Under the pieces are notes generated by a model. It had not been told where the DNA came from. It ran no database searches and saw nothing but the letters and a program-made list of their open reading frames with translations. 64,000 nucleotides of DNA. It comes from Paulinella micropora. Taxonomy: Eukaryota; Cercozoa; Imbricatea; Euglyphida; Paulinellidae. The stretch spans positions 60,001 to 124,000 of the forward strand of contig WBZZ01003133.1 in assembly GCA_019918135.1 (NCBI GenBank), in the 5' to 3' direction. Shown piece by piece: positions 41,040-51,903 of this stretch. The translations under genes were made by a program, and so were the position numbers. Positions within the stretch are counted from its first letter, which is position 1; each line of letters opens with the position of its first letter.

Positions 41040-42405
41040 TCATAATCCGGAGCAACCGACGCATAGCCCGCTGCTTTCGATCCTCATGCAAGAACGCTCC
41101 AGACACTCTGCATGGCTTGCTCTTTGTCGCAGGTCTCGTAGACCACAACGCAGAGCCCTGACTCCTTGCCGAATGCTCGCCCACGTCACCCGTCCTCCCT
41201 CCAGGCGTGAAGACGTACCTGAGAGTAGATGGCGACAGAGTACCCACCAAAACTTATCCTCGTCGGCAATACAGGTACACTGCTTGCTCGAGACAAAGAA
41301 TCCCTCACCTTGGCAATGCGTAGAGTAACCCCGTAGTTGCAGTTGCCCAGTGGACACAATCCCCACCTCAACCGTTGGGGTCACATAAGCCGGGTCCAAC
41401 TCCAGAAACGAATCACCTCCAACGCCATTCGTGCCATGAAGTAACGCCACACCTTTGGCGGAAAGGGTTTGAACTCCCCCAAGTCCCATAACAGAGACAT
41501 CAGGTCCCTTCCGCACCCCCATCGCCAGGCCAGCCTCGTCCGGAATATGATGGTTTGTAGCCGCACAGTCCATGCACCATTCAGGCACATGACTAACGCT
41601 CCAGGGACTCGGCTTGCGTAGGTCCCCACATCTCCACCAGCATCCATCATTAACAAACTCCCCCTGTCCCTAGGCCCCCCACCGCCTTCCCCACGCCTCA
41701 CAGGTGCAGGTCCCCCAGGCGGTTCGTTGGCAGGCCCCCCAGACGAAGCTCCGGTCCCCTCATCTTCGTCGCTATCCGTACCCATAGCTCGACACACATC
41801 CACCATTAATCGCAGGGACTCCCCCGACGCTCCCATGACACAAACCATGCAATCCATCGTTCGTTCCCATTCCGCAGGCTCGTCTGGTAGACGGTAAATC
41901 ACGCTACCCCCCACGTTGATAGGTTCAAGCTTGGCATTCCCCCCAACCAACCCCTTTCCTCCCTCCCTGCTATAGCCAGATCCACTCATATCTAAGGATG
42001 GATCAGCCCCGCTCATACCTGAGGACGGGTTTTCGGCAGAAGAGATCGAGGAAGAGCTGGCTGAAGAAGGTCTTACCTCGCTTGCACCCCCGTCTCTTCC
42101 CAACGATGACAACTGTGCCCACAGGGGCACCAACGTCGGCAAAGCTCTCGGCAGGGTATGCCCCCTCGGCCCGTTGTCAACCCTAACCGGAGGTGGAGGT
42201 ACCCAGCTGGGAACTACCCAATTGGAGCCTCTCGGCAGGGTATGCCCCCTCGGCACGTTGTCAACCCTAACCGGAGGTGGATGTACCCAGCTGGGAACTA
42301 CCCAATCGGAGCACCACATACCATTAAGCGATGATAGCAGACCATTGCCGTCCGGTAATCCTGAACATCGATAAAATCCATTGCCCACGGTCCGGGTAGG
42401 CCCGA
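41040..42405 (-). CDS. Copia gag-protease region (fossil)
   Basis: WCMDCAATNHHIPDEAGLA resembles the copia protease start (normally D-S/T-G-A/C-x-x-H). Upstream is a Ser/Gly/Pro-rich gag-like part. About 82 bp are tandemly duplicated at 42153-42317 (GGCAGGGTATGCCCCCTCGG). Confidence 0.55.
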
Positions 42406-45217
42406 AAAGTAATGACCGCTTGTCAGAGGCTCGACAGCCAGACAGCATCCTTGATCGGTTCTGCCTCGGCTTCTGCTCAACCGCAAGCCGCACATACGCA
42501 ACGATCTCTAGGAAAGCGACCAAGAGAGAACAGTCGTGAAGCTAACACACCTTGTATTCGTTGGTGGGCACGGGCACAATGCTTCAAACACACAAATAAA
42601 AAATGCTCGTACAACCACGATGTCGAGGACACCCGCATCCGAAACACACTCCTCAAGAACGTATGGTCGGACGAAACCAACACCGTCGCCGTTCTGCGCC
42701 GACTGCGCAATGATACGGGGTGGAAATTACAGGATGTCGCGGACCATGACCACGAACTAGCTGACGCGATCAATTCTCTTTGCGCTAGAGATGATCGGAA
42801 GACGGCAGCCATAGAAGCCGCAAGTAGAGGAAGAGGTGGAACACGAGGAAGAGGAGGAGGGAGAGGAATCAATCGAGGAGGAGGAGCCCCTTTCGCACAA
42901 GGCACATACACTCGCGGGGGGGAGAGAGGATTTGTGAGAAGAGGAGGAGGAAGAGGTGTATTTCAGGGTAGAGGAGGAGGAAGATGGGTTGGCCGATGTG
43001 GATACGGCAGCGCAGAGCGCAGAGATGGGGGCTGGCCAGACGGCTCGAGCTCAAGCTCGAGTTCCTCAGCACCACAGGCCTATGCGACATCAGGCGCAAC
43101 CACTACCGACACTGATGCCGACTCAGGTAACAGATTTGAGGTAGTCCAATGACTAGAGAAGGAGGGAGAAAGCAGAACAACAAACATTGCACGATACACC
43201 GTTGTGCAGGTCCCAACCAAGGGTACCAGTGAGTCTAAGAGCCCACGGCAGGCCACAGACCAACTCAAAGGTAGTACAATACCAGTACACCCATCACGAC
43301 AACAAACAGTGCATGCTGCTAATAGGCAGGCGAGTAAAGCGCTGGCAAAGAGAAAGCAGGCGGGCCTGTCGCAGCCACAGCCGAAGAAAGTAAGAATAGA
43401 ACCGGCAATCAATCTTATCAACTTGCCGAGACAGACAATAGACAAGGAGGATGGAGGACATCAACCTCTCCTCACGGTCTCAAACAGAGAAAGCAAGGAC
43501 AATCATCCTTCGCCTGTGAACAATACCCAAACAGACATTACGAAAACGGCAGAAAGGGAGGAGGAGGCGAACCTCGAGAAAAGGATACAGATTTTAGAAC
43601 ACAAGCTCCTTGTATTGGCCTTAAAAAGTCACCGGCCAGACGCTTTAAAGATGCTATACAAACCTTTTTTGTGAAACATTAAATACCTTTATAAACGTTG
43701 GTAATGATACTATGGCGAATACTAATAGTGTCGGCTGGAAATTTACCACGAAATATCATGCGTGGTTAGAAACTAATATGAAAAAATCATCGGGCACCTT
43801 GAAAGGAGTTTCGGACGGATATAACGGGCATCATCACTTTAAATTTTAAATTGAAATCCGGACGAGTATGTCGAGTGGACTTGTACGTTGTCTCCGAATA
43901 CCACGGATCTGTTCTTTTGTCGTACGACCAACTGACGACAATGAACGTAGTGATTGATTGCGCCGCCAAAAGAGTCATATACGGCGTAGAGCCAGGAGAA
44001 GAATATACTGTCGACTCTTTCCATGCTATTGACTCATACGAGGCCCTACACCTAGGGGTAGCATCGGAAGGGGAACGGGTGGCCATTACACACGCATATG
44101 AGGCATATATGCCAACGGACGCGGTGTCTAAAGATGGTTCAAACCTGTCAGACAAGAGAGAGGCGGAGGTCTATACGGCTACAGTCTCTACACATGGGAT
44201 AAAAAGTCGATAGACGATCTCATTGAAAAGAGGAAAGAGGAGATTATATGCATGGGGAAAAGGTGCCCATCGCTGGCGAGATTTGGAGAAGGAGCAGGGG
44301 CCGATGCATATATTACCAACGGGTATTGCTTTCACGTAAAGGTGCAAGAGAAGGACAGACAGGAGTTTATACCGAGGAGAAGGGGACGACTCCCTGATAT
44401 CCCGGCAGAAGATATTAAAAGCTTTATTACCGAATTCTGGGGTGACGAGCCTACGTGGCCGCGCTCACTGACAGAAGTGAAAAAGTGCCTGCGCACTCTT
44501 TTTGAAAACAATAAACCATATACGGTTATACTCCCATACAATGAGAAGGCGATATGGGCGCAGGAGATACGGGACCGGCTTATTGATCATCCGATACCGG
44601 TGCTCTCACGGAAGCAACACTTAGTGGTGGCTTGTCGTCTCGGGACTCGTGAGCAGAGCAGTGCATACAAGCGGAAGCTCAGAGACCATGACAAGTTGAA
44701 ATTGATTCCTCAAGCATTCACATGCTTCGATGGTTTCTACACCCAAAAAGCTCCGTTGCACTATGCGAGATTAATAGATATGTTGGTAGGTCTGGCGGAG
44801 GACGACGAACCAGACACTGCCACATATCAAAAAACGGGAATGGACGATATATCAGAAGAAGAGTTGGGCTTGGAGGGGGACAGAGCACCCCTCAAGCATC
44901 ACAAGAGAATGTCAGAGGAGGAGTTTAAGGCGGCGATAGACGAGACATTGGCAGGAGCAGGTACGGAGAAGGAGAAAGAGGTTTTGAAAGAGAGATTGAA
45001 GGCGAACAAAATGATTTTCGACCCCCCTCAAGCGGGAGGTGTCAAGCCGGAAGACTTCACCGAGGTTATTTGTAAAATACCAGGTGCTGAGCCTTCCCCG
45101 GCGCCACGACAGGCAAATCTGAGTATACATGAAGCAAAGATCGCAGAAGAACAAGCACGACAGTTACTCGATGTGGATTTCATTGAGAGATCGACATCTC
45201 CAATAGTTTCCCATAGA
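42406..45217 (+). mobile_element. Second gypsy copy, internal segment only
   Basis: This is nearly identical to 27736-30531 of the first gypsy: nucleocapsid-like region, internal ORF, protease-like and pre-RT parts (ORFs 42412-43152, 43204-43674, 43851-44213, 44252-45232). Only a few dozen differences are seen by eye. No LTR is present at either edge. It begins at a junction with the copia element and ends shortly after the start of RT. Confidence 0.9.
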
Positions 45218-45597
45218 AAAAGCAGGCGCTGAGAAAAAGCAGGCGCTGCAGGCAGCCCTAGCTAAAATCAAAATTGGGGGAGGGGGCCTTAAGCTCTATG
45301 CTATCACTGCCAATGAGGCTGACACAGAGAAGACCCTCATTACTAAGTTCAATGAACAGATGCTTCCAGAAACCAGTGTGAGGTGGAGCAGGAGTATGAA
45401 GTCCTAGAACATCTCTGTGATCGATCCCTCCTTGGAGCTGCTTTTGATCGTATAACTTACCAGAAGTACAGAGGAGAGGAGGAGCTAGCAAGGAAAGGTG
45501 GACATGCAGAGATGAGTTGTACTCTGGCCATTGCTGCCCTCATTCGATATTTTAAGGCAGAGATGAGTTGTACTCTGGCGATATTTTAAGGCAAACA
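45218..45597 (+). mobile_element. Gypsy segment out of order
   Basis: 45238-45558 matches 27107-27424 of the first gypsy, a part that in the intact order lies upstream of the preceding segment. It is introduced by a doubled AAAAAGCAGGCGCTG, and followed by a short repeat of GAGATGAGTTGTACTCTGGC. The arrangement points to recombination between copies, template switching, or circular intermediates. Confidence 0.8.
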
Positions 45598-45600
45598 TGT

Positions 45601-46080
45601 TATGGAGCTTATGTGGGGCGGGTCTATTAACTTCGGAGGAAAGATAGAGTATATCATCGTCCACGGTCCCGGTATTACGCATGGGCAAACTCGAACATTA
45701 CGTTTCTCTATCATATCCTCAGAGCGGATCTATTTGATCCAAAGACAATGGCATCTAGCGAGTTGGATTTGGAAGTCGACGGGGCGGGCGATAACACTGC
45801 TAAGTGCGCCCAGATCTTTTACTGTCATATCTGCAAGGTGCAATGGAAAGATACGGTACGTACAAACCGCTGCCCGCGCCACCACACACACAATATCCAG
45901 GATCAGCGGCACTATATCACGAGATATTTCGGGTGGAACAAGACCATGACAACCACTAATTTCGCGCAGGTTTGTATAAAATGATGCTCGGGTATCGTAA
46001 TAGCGGCAATCGGGTAGTTTTGCTTTTGCTGACAAAATTACGACTGGGAAGATTATTTCTCGCCTTGTGAAAACCCGAAC
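45601..46080 (+). other. Unassigned region with a Cys/His finger-like ORF
   Basis: An ORF at 45748-45984 encodes CAQIFYCHICKVQWKDTV...CPRHH, a CxxC-x11-CxxH arrangement like a zinc finger. No family is recognised. It may belong with the SAP-domain relic just downstream. Confidence 0.35.
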
Positions 46081-47056
46081 ATGAAATATACGAACAAACC
46101 TCTGTTGTGGAAGTACCAAGCTTCTGCAGAGGAAGGCGGCATGCCTACTGCAGAGTACAAGCAGCATGGTGATGCTGATCTGCACTGGTGCGGGGAAGGT
46201 GGTGTTCCAGGTGCACCCCAGCTGAAGGCTTACTTGCGCCCCCCAGTCAAACTCAGGCCAACTGAGCTCCCACCAGAGAATTGGTTTACAGAGAAAAAGC
46301 GGGCAGATCTCCATGAAATTTTCAATTGCAAGCCTGGCTACATGTCAGAAGAGGAAATCGAATGGATGAAAGAAGTTATGTCCACTTTCACCATCACTCG
46401 CATCCACAGGGATGGAGTATACGGACAGGATGGGCTGCCAGGTTATCCTGCTCACTTGGGGCCATGTATGGACAGGAAGGGCCATGCGTGGCTAGCTAAC
46501 AACATCAGGGTGCTAGATGAGCTGCCTGAAGGGGACCTGTGGGCGGTTCCCCCTGCTAGATTTGCTACTCATGAGGCGCGAGACTCTCTTACAGCAGAGG
46601 AAAAAAAATGCTTCCACACCATGAGATATTTTCTCGTAAGCCCACGCCCCAACACCCCAAAACGTACCCAGGAGCCAAGGTAATGACTGAGGATGAGAAG
46701 AAGACGTGGCACTCAATTGGAGTTGAGAGAGATCCTGTCGAAGAGATAACAGTTGCCCTTAGCAAAGCACGTCAGGAAGGGTTGAGTGAGGAAAAGTTCT
46801 GCAAAGTGCCGTAACTGTTCCCAAGCTCAAGGCATATTGCAAGGCGAAGGGCCTTGCAACAAAAGGGAACAAACCTGCTCTGCTCTCACGTGTTTGGGCG
46901 CATGCAGCGACGCAAATAGAATGCTTAGCTCCAGATGAGGAAGGCGCTGAGCTCGACTCGCGGGCAGATGACAGTGACGTAATCGCGGAGGCGATGGAAG
47001 CTAACGCACTTGCAGGACAGTCAGACTTTGAACCATCAGGTAGCGACAGAGACTGA
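46081..47056 (+). pseudogene. SAP-domain protein gene, broken or intron-containing
   Basis: An ORF from ATG 46081 to 46683 encodes an unrecognised acidic/aromatic protein (NKPLLWKYQASAEEGG, FNCKPGYMSEEEIEWMKEVM). Further on, two other frames carry RDPVEEITVALSKARQEGL and then a SAP motif, VPKLKAYCKAKGLATKGNKP followed by ALLSRVWAH, with an acidic C-terminus (DFEPSGSDRD) and stop at 47054-47056. SAP domains bind DNA and occur in nuclear proteins and some transposon-encoded proteins. The frame changes near 46680 and 46812 may be introns or frameshifts; no clear splice pair was found. Confidence 0.5.
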
Positions 47057-47163
47057 TTTTGTCAAAATGCTTTAGTAAGTTAAAGTATCTGTTGCTCAAC
47101 GTGTATTTACCTAGCTAATACTTATATCCCAGCATTTGTGATTTAGTGCAGATACTTCTCAAT

Positions 47164-47560
47164 CCCCCCCCCCCCGCGGTAGTGGTCGGTGCGGTAGGTC
47201 TGGAGCCAAGCGAAATAAATTCATTTCTTGCTTTTATCAATTGTTTCAAACGTTTTAAAAATATTGAAATTAGATTAGTATTTACTACTTCCAGAAAGCA
47301 CCCCCTGCCATCCTCCCCCCCCACCCCCCCCCCCCCCCGGGGTAGTGGTCGGTGCGGTATGTCTAGAGCTAAGCGAAATAAATTCATTTCTTGCTTTTAT
47401 TATTTGCTTCAAACGCTTGGGAAATATTGAAATTAGATTACTATTTACTACGTCCGGAAAGCCTTCCCTCCCCTCCACTCCTCCCCCCCTCCCCCCCCCC
47501 CCCCCGGTAGTAGTGGCCGGTGCGGTAGGCCCAGGTGCCACCCGGACCTCATAAGTGAGG
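47164..47560. repeat. About 170-bp tandem repeat with poly-C tracts, three units
   Basis: Each unit holds a run of 10 or more C, then a segment like GGTAGTGGTCGGTGCGGTAG, then AGCGAAATAAATTCATTTCTTGC and a CTTC/CGTC-GGAAAGC end. The last unit is shorter. No coding function is apparent. Confidence 0.85.
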
Positions 47561-47672
47561 GAAATTAAGTAAAATTAAAAAAATTAAAATGTTTTTATTG
47601 TTTTCCTGTTAGTTTGCAATGATTTACGTAATTTTATAATGTTTTGAAAAAATCGACTTCATATAGCTTCAT

Positions 47673-49349
47673 TTAGCTCCAAACGTAGACTTGCCTCCTT
47701 CCGAAAAAAATGTTTATGATAGATATGTGGACCCCAGGGTGGCGTTCTACCACATGGTGATTGTCTTTGAAATGGGGCACTCTCTTCATCTTATTCTTTA
47801 AACACCACTCGCATTTCATTACTCGCTCCCTCCACTCCCTCCCCACTATCTTTACTCCCATATAGTTAGCCATTCGCTCCATGGCCTTTACCCCTCTGTG
47901 CTTAAACATACGATGGAACACAGTGGCATGCATGTTTTCATGATAGTGAGGACGGACGACAGGACATAAAGCTTTACTATCCAGCGCTTTATCTCCCTTA
48001 CTCGCAGCCCTCTCATCTTTCTCATGATCTATCTCAGTAGAGTAGGGTACGTATGTATTAGGTACGTCACATCGCCAACCACAGATGCACGGTGACAACA
48101 AACAGTACATGTCGTGATAGGTAGGTAGGATGGTTTTCTGAGAAAGATGAGAGGTAGGGCGTCAAGCTTGTCCCCCCGAGTCCGACGTGTCATCATCGTC
48201 GGGCTCGGGAGTCTCGCTTGTTGGGGGCATAGTAGTAGGGGAACCTGTGGGCTCATACCACTCGTTAGGATTGAGTGGCGAAGTGCTCGGGGAATCAAAC
48301 ACCGTCAAGTGGTTTGGGAGTGCTCTCCCTAGCCACGATTTGATCTTCCGCAGTGAGAATGGGCGTTTTGAGCACTATCACTTGGTTATTTTGATTTATG
48401 ACGGCAAAGCCCTTACGTACCCATGCTGAAGTGGCAACTAACCCGTATTTTAGGTGCGGATTGTAAGTGGTGTGAGCATCAAGGACACTGACCTCTTCCC
48501 ATGGGCTCCCGACAGGTTCATTAAAACCTTCCCTTTGTACTAGGTTCTTATGCTCCCTTTTGCTATGCGAAATTTCTGTGGGGCCCTCTTAAGACTCAAA
48601 GTAGATCTATCTGGGGACTGTGTTTCGCTTGCACCACTATCGTCTACCCACACTATATTGCTGCCGTCAGTTTTACTGTCAGGGTTACCGTCCATCAACA
48701 TGATAGAGCATCCAGTGTGTGGTTTGTCCTGTGTTTGTTCTGAAGTGATGGTGTCTGTGTCTGATGGGCTTTGGGGCTCGTCTTCTTCCGGCGGTGTCAC
48801 ACCACCCAACACAGCCTCGAGATCCTCTACCTCTTTTACCATGTAAAGGAAAGATGAGACAATGCCCCGTGCAAATGGGTTATTGTGTTTAGTAGCAAGA
48901 GTGAGAACGCAGTCATGCATAGCATAATATAGCTCTGTATAGAATTCGTCATACTCTCCCTCCTGTCTTGTAATCAACCCATCTCTCACAGTTCTGCTCT
49001 TAAGCCCCTGATTGAGGGCAGTTACCAACCGTTGTATTTCTTCAATTGGGGGTAGTCCCCCACCCATTAACACTCGCTTTCCGTCCCTTACCCAAACGTT
49101 ACTATCCTCAGCACTACCTGGCTCTCCTTCTTCCATGACCACAGGAGGTCCAAATAAAGACGATGAGGATGTATTATGTAATGCAGTGGCAGGTTGCAAA
49201 GACGAGATGTGAGTCAAAGTTGATACAGACAAGGGAGATACAGACAATCCAGGGTCACTCACACCAGCTACCCCTTCTACTGCTCCCCCTACTCCTCCCC
49301 CTACTCCCCCTACTCTTACTTCCCCTACTTCTTCCCCTATTTCTCCCAC
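47673..49349 (-). mobile_element. Second copia family, gag-protease and pre-integrase part
   Basis: A minus-strand ORF at 48540-49349 (269 residues) carries NIVWVDDSGAS, the copia protease active site, after a gag-like acidic region. A downstream minus ORF at 47673-48110 has FHRMFKHRGVKAMERMANYM...CEWCLKNK, the H...CxxC gag-pre-integrase domain. Integrase core, RT and RNase H are absent, and no LTR is seen. It is incomplete, with a couple of breaks, and of a different family from the element at 38-42 kb. Confidence 0.75.
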
Positions 49350-49358
49350 TCCTTCTAT

Positions 49359-49820
49359 TTATGTAGTAGTGGTAGTGGTAGCAGTAGTAGTAGTAGTACT
49401 ACTACTACTATAGGCCCGCCGCCGCCGGGGGGCCCGGCCCCGCGCGAGTGGCGCGGACAGGCCGCCGCGGCGGGGCTCGGGGTCAGCACCCAGTACACAC
49501 GCCACGGCCCGGGTGGCGTAATCGGTCTCGGTAATGACGTACGCCTGGCACGCGCCGCACACGGCCAGGCGCGTGAGCTCCGCTTCGTCGCGGCCGTGCG
49601 CGACGGCGTCGGCCTTGGCCACTAGATTCAGCAGAGCGCCTTCCCCGGGACCGCCGCCCCACACTGCGGCCGCGGCTTCGGCTAGCAGATCCTCACGGGC
49701 CGTGCGCTCCTCTTCTTCTTCCTGGCCCAGTGAAGCGAGGAAATGGCCGAGCCTGCTCACTAAAGCCACTGCCTGTGCGTGGGCGGTGCGGCGCGGGCCT
49801 ACACACGGCACAGGCTGCAT
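49359..49820 (-). CDS. GC-island protein A, unknown
   Basis: The ATG at 49820 opens MQPVPCVGPRRTAHAQAVAL, then a helical Ala/Glu-rich part (SRLGHFLASLGQEEEEERTA) and LAVCGACQAYVITETDYAT with a CxxC pair. The C-terminal tail is only a translation of the (GTA)n repeat at the island edge, so the natural C-terminus has probably been lost at the junction. The family is unknown. Confidence 0.45.
   Translation of the reverse strand: MQPVPCVGPRRTAHAQAVALVSRLGHFLASLGQEEEEERTAREDLLAEAAAAVWGGGPGEGALLNLVAKADAVAHGRDEAELTRLAVCGACQAYVITETDYATRAVACVLGADPEPRRGGLSAPLARGRAPRRRRAYSSSSTTTTTATTTTTT
49365..49412. repeat. (GTA)n/(TAC)n inverted trinucleotide repeat at GC boundary
   Basis: GTGGTAGCAGTAGTAG changes into TACTACTACTACTA around a central GTAC, giving a near-perfect inverted repeat. 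The very GC-rich region begins directly after it. Confidence 0.8.
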
Positions 49821-50100
49821 GCGGGCCCAAGTCTTGGCGACCCCGGTGGAGATTTTCGGCAGGCCTGTCAGGTACGCGGGTGGCGGCCACCGGCCGGGGG
49901 GGGGGGGTGGGCTTCCCCCCCCCTCCCAGCGCCTGCCCTGACCACCGGCGGCCGGCGGGGGAGGGAGAGCGCGCGTGCGCCCGCCCCGGCGGGGGGGGGG
50001 GGGGGGCAGGCGCCTGGAGAGTAGGGCAGGGGGCTGGGCAGGGCCGGGTGAAGAGCAGCGGGTCGGGAGGGGGGAAGGCCGCCTACCCCCCCGTCGGGCG
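49804..50100. repeat. Duplicated GC-rich leader block, copy 1
   Basis: About 250-300 bp similar to 51904-52125. Shared pieces are CACACGGCACAGGCTG, GCCCTGACCACCGGCGG, GGCGGGGGAGGGAGAGCGCG and GGCTGGGCAGGGCCGGGTG. Each copy lies at the upstream (minus-sense) side of a minus-strand gene (49820 and 51820). It may be a shared promoter/leader or a partial gene duplication. Confidence 0.55.
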
Positions 50101-50591
50101 CCCACGGGTGGCCCGAGCCCCCCTACCCACGTGTCGCGCGCCGGGCTGGCGCCGGACGGACGGACGCCCCCTGCCGTGAAGTCTTCTCGTCTACCCAGGG
50201 CCGTGGGCGACAGGGGACGGGGGCGCGCGCCAAGAGAGTGCAGAGTTGCTTTTATTACAGCCTACCGTACCCTGCCTTTGCCAGAGCTACCGTCCGAAAG
50301 CAGAAGAAACTGGTACCGACAGTAGGGCCGTTCATGTTCGCTGGTTAGTGTTGGAAAAGAGTGCAGTCCGAGGTGCAAGGCCTAGCTGAAATTTACCGTG
50401 CCCCTCCCGGCTTCCTGGTTTGTTTGTTTTGAGAGGCACTGATCTTGCCCTCGACTGCTTTTTGGGGGTCCAGGAAGAGGGGGTGCCCCTTGGCAGCGGA
50501 GGGAGAAGTTATTGTCTGTTCTTTTCTCCTTGGTTACAGCTGCTGCTTCTACTGCTAGCGCTGGCTCCGGCTCCCGCTACCGGGGGGGTGG
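50101..50591. other. Spacer, with possible minus-strand poly(A) signal
   Basis: No gene is supported. The minus strand reads AATAAAAG at about 50248-50255, a plausible polyadenylation signal for the two minus-strand genes that end at 50592. Confidence 0.4.
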
Positions 50592-51305
50592 TCAAATGGT
50601 ACATTTGCCAGAGCGGCTGCAAGGGATACAATTATACGGAGCCGTAGTCTTTAGGTAGTCCCAGCTGCTCAGAGCATAGGCGAAGCCTGGTTGTTCCACG
50701 TGTGTTCTCTGCCTATCCCCCTCTCTAAAGCAGCTTGCGAGGAGGGCCGCGTCGTTTTGTAAGTAGGTATAGAGCTGGTGCGTAACCTCGGCCACCTGTT
50801 TTAACGGGTACGCAGCGCTGGGCTCGCGACGGGCATCGCACTGGCCGTAACCTTGCAGGAAGGACTTCCAGTACGCGTCGCGGTTGTCGGCGGGGGGGAA
50901 GTCTAGGGGGCTGTGCCAGAACCAGACCACCCGCATCCACAGCTTCTCGGTGTGGACAGGCTCGCGCTGTATCGCGCGTTGTCTGGCACAACACTCGCCG
51001 TCACAAAAATGCTTTCGGCGCGGGTAGAGATAGTGTGTCTCCCCGTCTACCTTGACCTCAGTAATTCCCTTGCTGTACCCAGGTGTCCAGACCGGGCCCT
51101 CCTGCTGGATTTCGTACACGGCCCGTGTGCCCGGGCCCCGTGAACTACGCGTAAAGCACTCGAAAGCAGAACCCTCTCCCCCCCGGACGGTCTCCATCGC
51201 ACTCAAGAGCTGGCTCAAGGTCTGGACACGCAAGCCGTAGAGCAAAAAGACCAGCCTGTTATTAGTCAGGCGCAGAGCGCTCTCTAGCGCGTCTGGTAGT
51301 ACCAT
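50592..51305 (-). CDS. GC-island protein C, 237 residues, unknown
   Basis: The ATG at 51305 overlaps the stop of the upstream gene by one base (TGATG). The protein has a Leu-rich N-terminus, a tyrosine-rich centre (THYLYPRRKHFCDGECCARQ) and CIPCSRSGKC near the end, which gives two Cys clusters. LWMRVVWFWHSPLDFPPADN is distinctive. No known fold is recognised. The codon pattern and position suggest expression together with the upstream gene. Confidence 0.6.
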   Translation of the reverse strand: MVLPDALESALRLTNNRLVFLLYGLRVQTLSQLLSAMETVRGGEGSAFECFTRSSRGPGTRAVYEIQQEGPVWTPGYSKGITEVKVDGETHYLYPRRKHFCDGECCARQRAIQREPVHTEKLWMRVVWFWHSPLDFPPADNRDAYWKSFLQGYGQCDARREPSAAYPLKQVAEVTHQLYTYLQNDAALLASCFREGDRQRTHVEQPGFAYALSSWDYLKTTAPYNCIPCSRSGKCTI

Positions 51306-51820
51306 CAGCTTGCTCCAGACACCCTGCCGGGCACACAGGGCACATCCTCCGGCCCGGTTGGCCTAACCAGCAGAGAGCTAATTGCCTCGTCGCGGGGATC
51401 GACTGGCGCGTGGTCGTAGGGGCGCAGGGCTTCCAGGGTCAGCAGAAACGAGAGCACCCTGTCCACGTGAGTGCGTAGTAACAGTGCCACCGTCTCTGCT
51501 TTCTCCTCGACCCGAATTCCTTCTTCCGCGCCGGCGGCGGAGGGCCCCGCCGCCGCCCGTAAGAGGGGTGAGTCCACCACGGCAAGTTGGCAGGCGGTAG
51601 CCTCCAGTGTTTCCCCGGTGCGGAAGATCAGGGTTAGTGGGCGTGCGTGCGTTGTCCCGTCGACGCCCGCGCGCTCGTCGTCGTCCTCCTCCAGGGGGGG
51701 CGCTGGTTCCGACCACGCCCCTGCTGGTTCGGCTGGTCTGTGCCGTTGCCAGGCCGGGGGGCCTCCGGCGGCTGGCCGAGGTGTCTGGCACAGTAGGTGG
51801 CGCTTGTCCTTTTGGCTCAT
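51305..51820 (-). CDS. GC-island protein D, possible BTB/POZ- or SKP1-like
   Basis: 171 residues from ATG 51820. After a Pro/Glu-rich N-terminus, LTLIFRTGETLEATACQLAV then VDSPLLRAAA and VEEKAETVALLLRTHVDRVL follow the order of a BTB/SKP1-type fold (strand with G-E, hydrophobic helix with S-P-L-L-R, then a strand and helix). This is resemblance only, without a decisive motif. If right, it would act as an adaptor for ubiquitin ligases. Confidence 0.5.
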   Translation of the reverse strand: MSQKDKRHLLCQTPRPAAGGPPAWQRHRPAEPAGAWSEPAPPLEEDDDERAGVDGTTHARPLTLIFRTGETLEATACQLAVVDSPLLRAAAGPSAAGAEEGIRVEEKAETVALLLRTHVDRVLSFLLTLEALRPYDHAPVDPRDEAISSLLVRPTGPEDVPCVPGRVSGAS

Positions 51821-51903
51821 GGCCTCTTTAGAACTTTAGTTACCCCACGCACATACACACGACCGTGTACACAGCACCGACCCGTAGCTGGTCTCGCGGG
51901 CCC

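Larger units (their letters stand above)
37845..42405 (-). mobile_element. Ty1/copia retrotransposon, incomplete
   Basis: Minus-strand parts in order from right to left: gag/linker (42405-41590), protease-like (CMDCAATNHHIPD, 41588), gag-pre-integrase and integrase (to about 40.0 kb), RT, and RNase H (37898-38782). Integrase before RT is the copia order. The 5' end and 5' LTR are missing because the sequence changes at about 42406 into a second gypsy copy. It is broken in a few places and probably old. Confidence 0.85.

Noticed and set aside
42153-42317. Tandem 82-bp repeat as an LTR pair of the copia element
   Set aside because: It lies inside the gag-like frame, repeats in phase as peptide (WVVPSWV...PPVRVDN), and lacks TG...CA ends.
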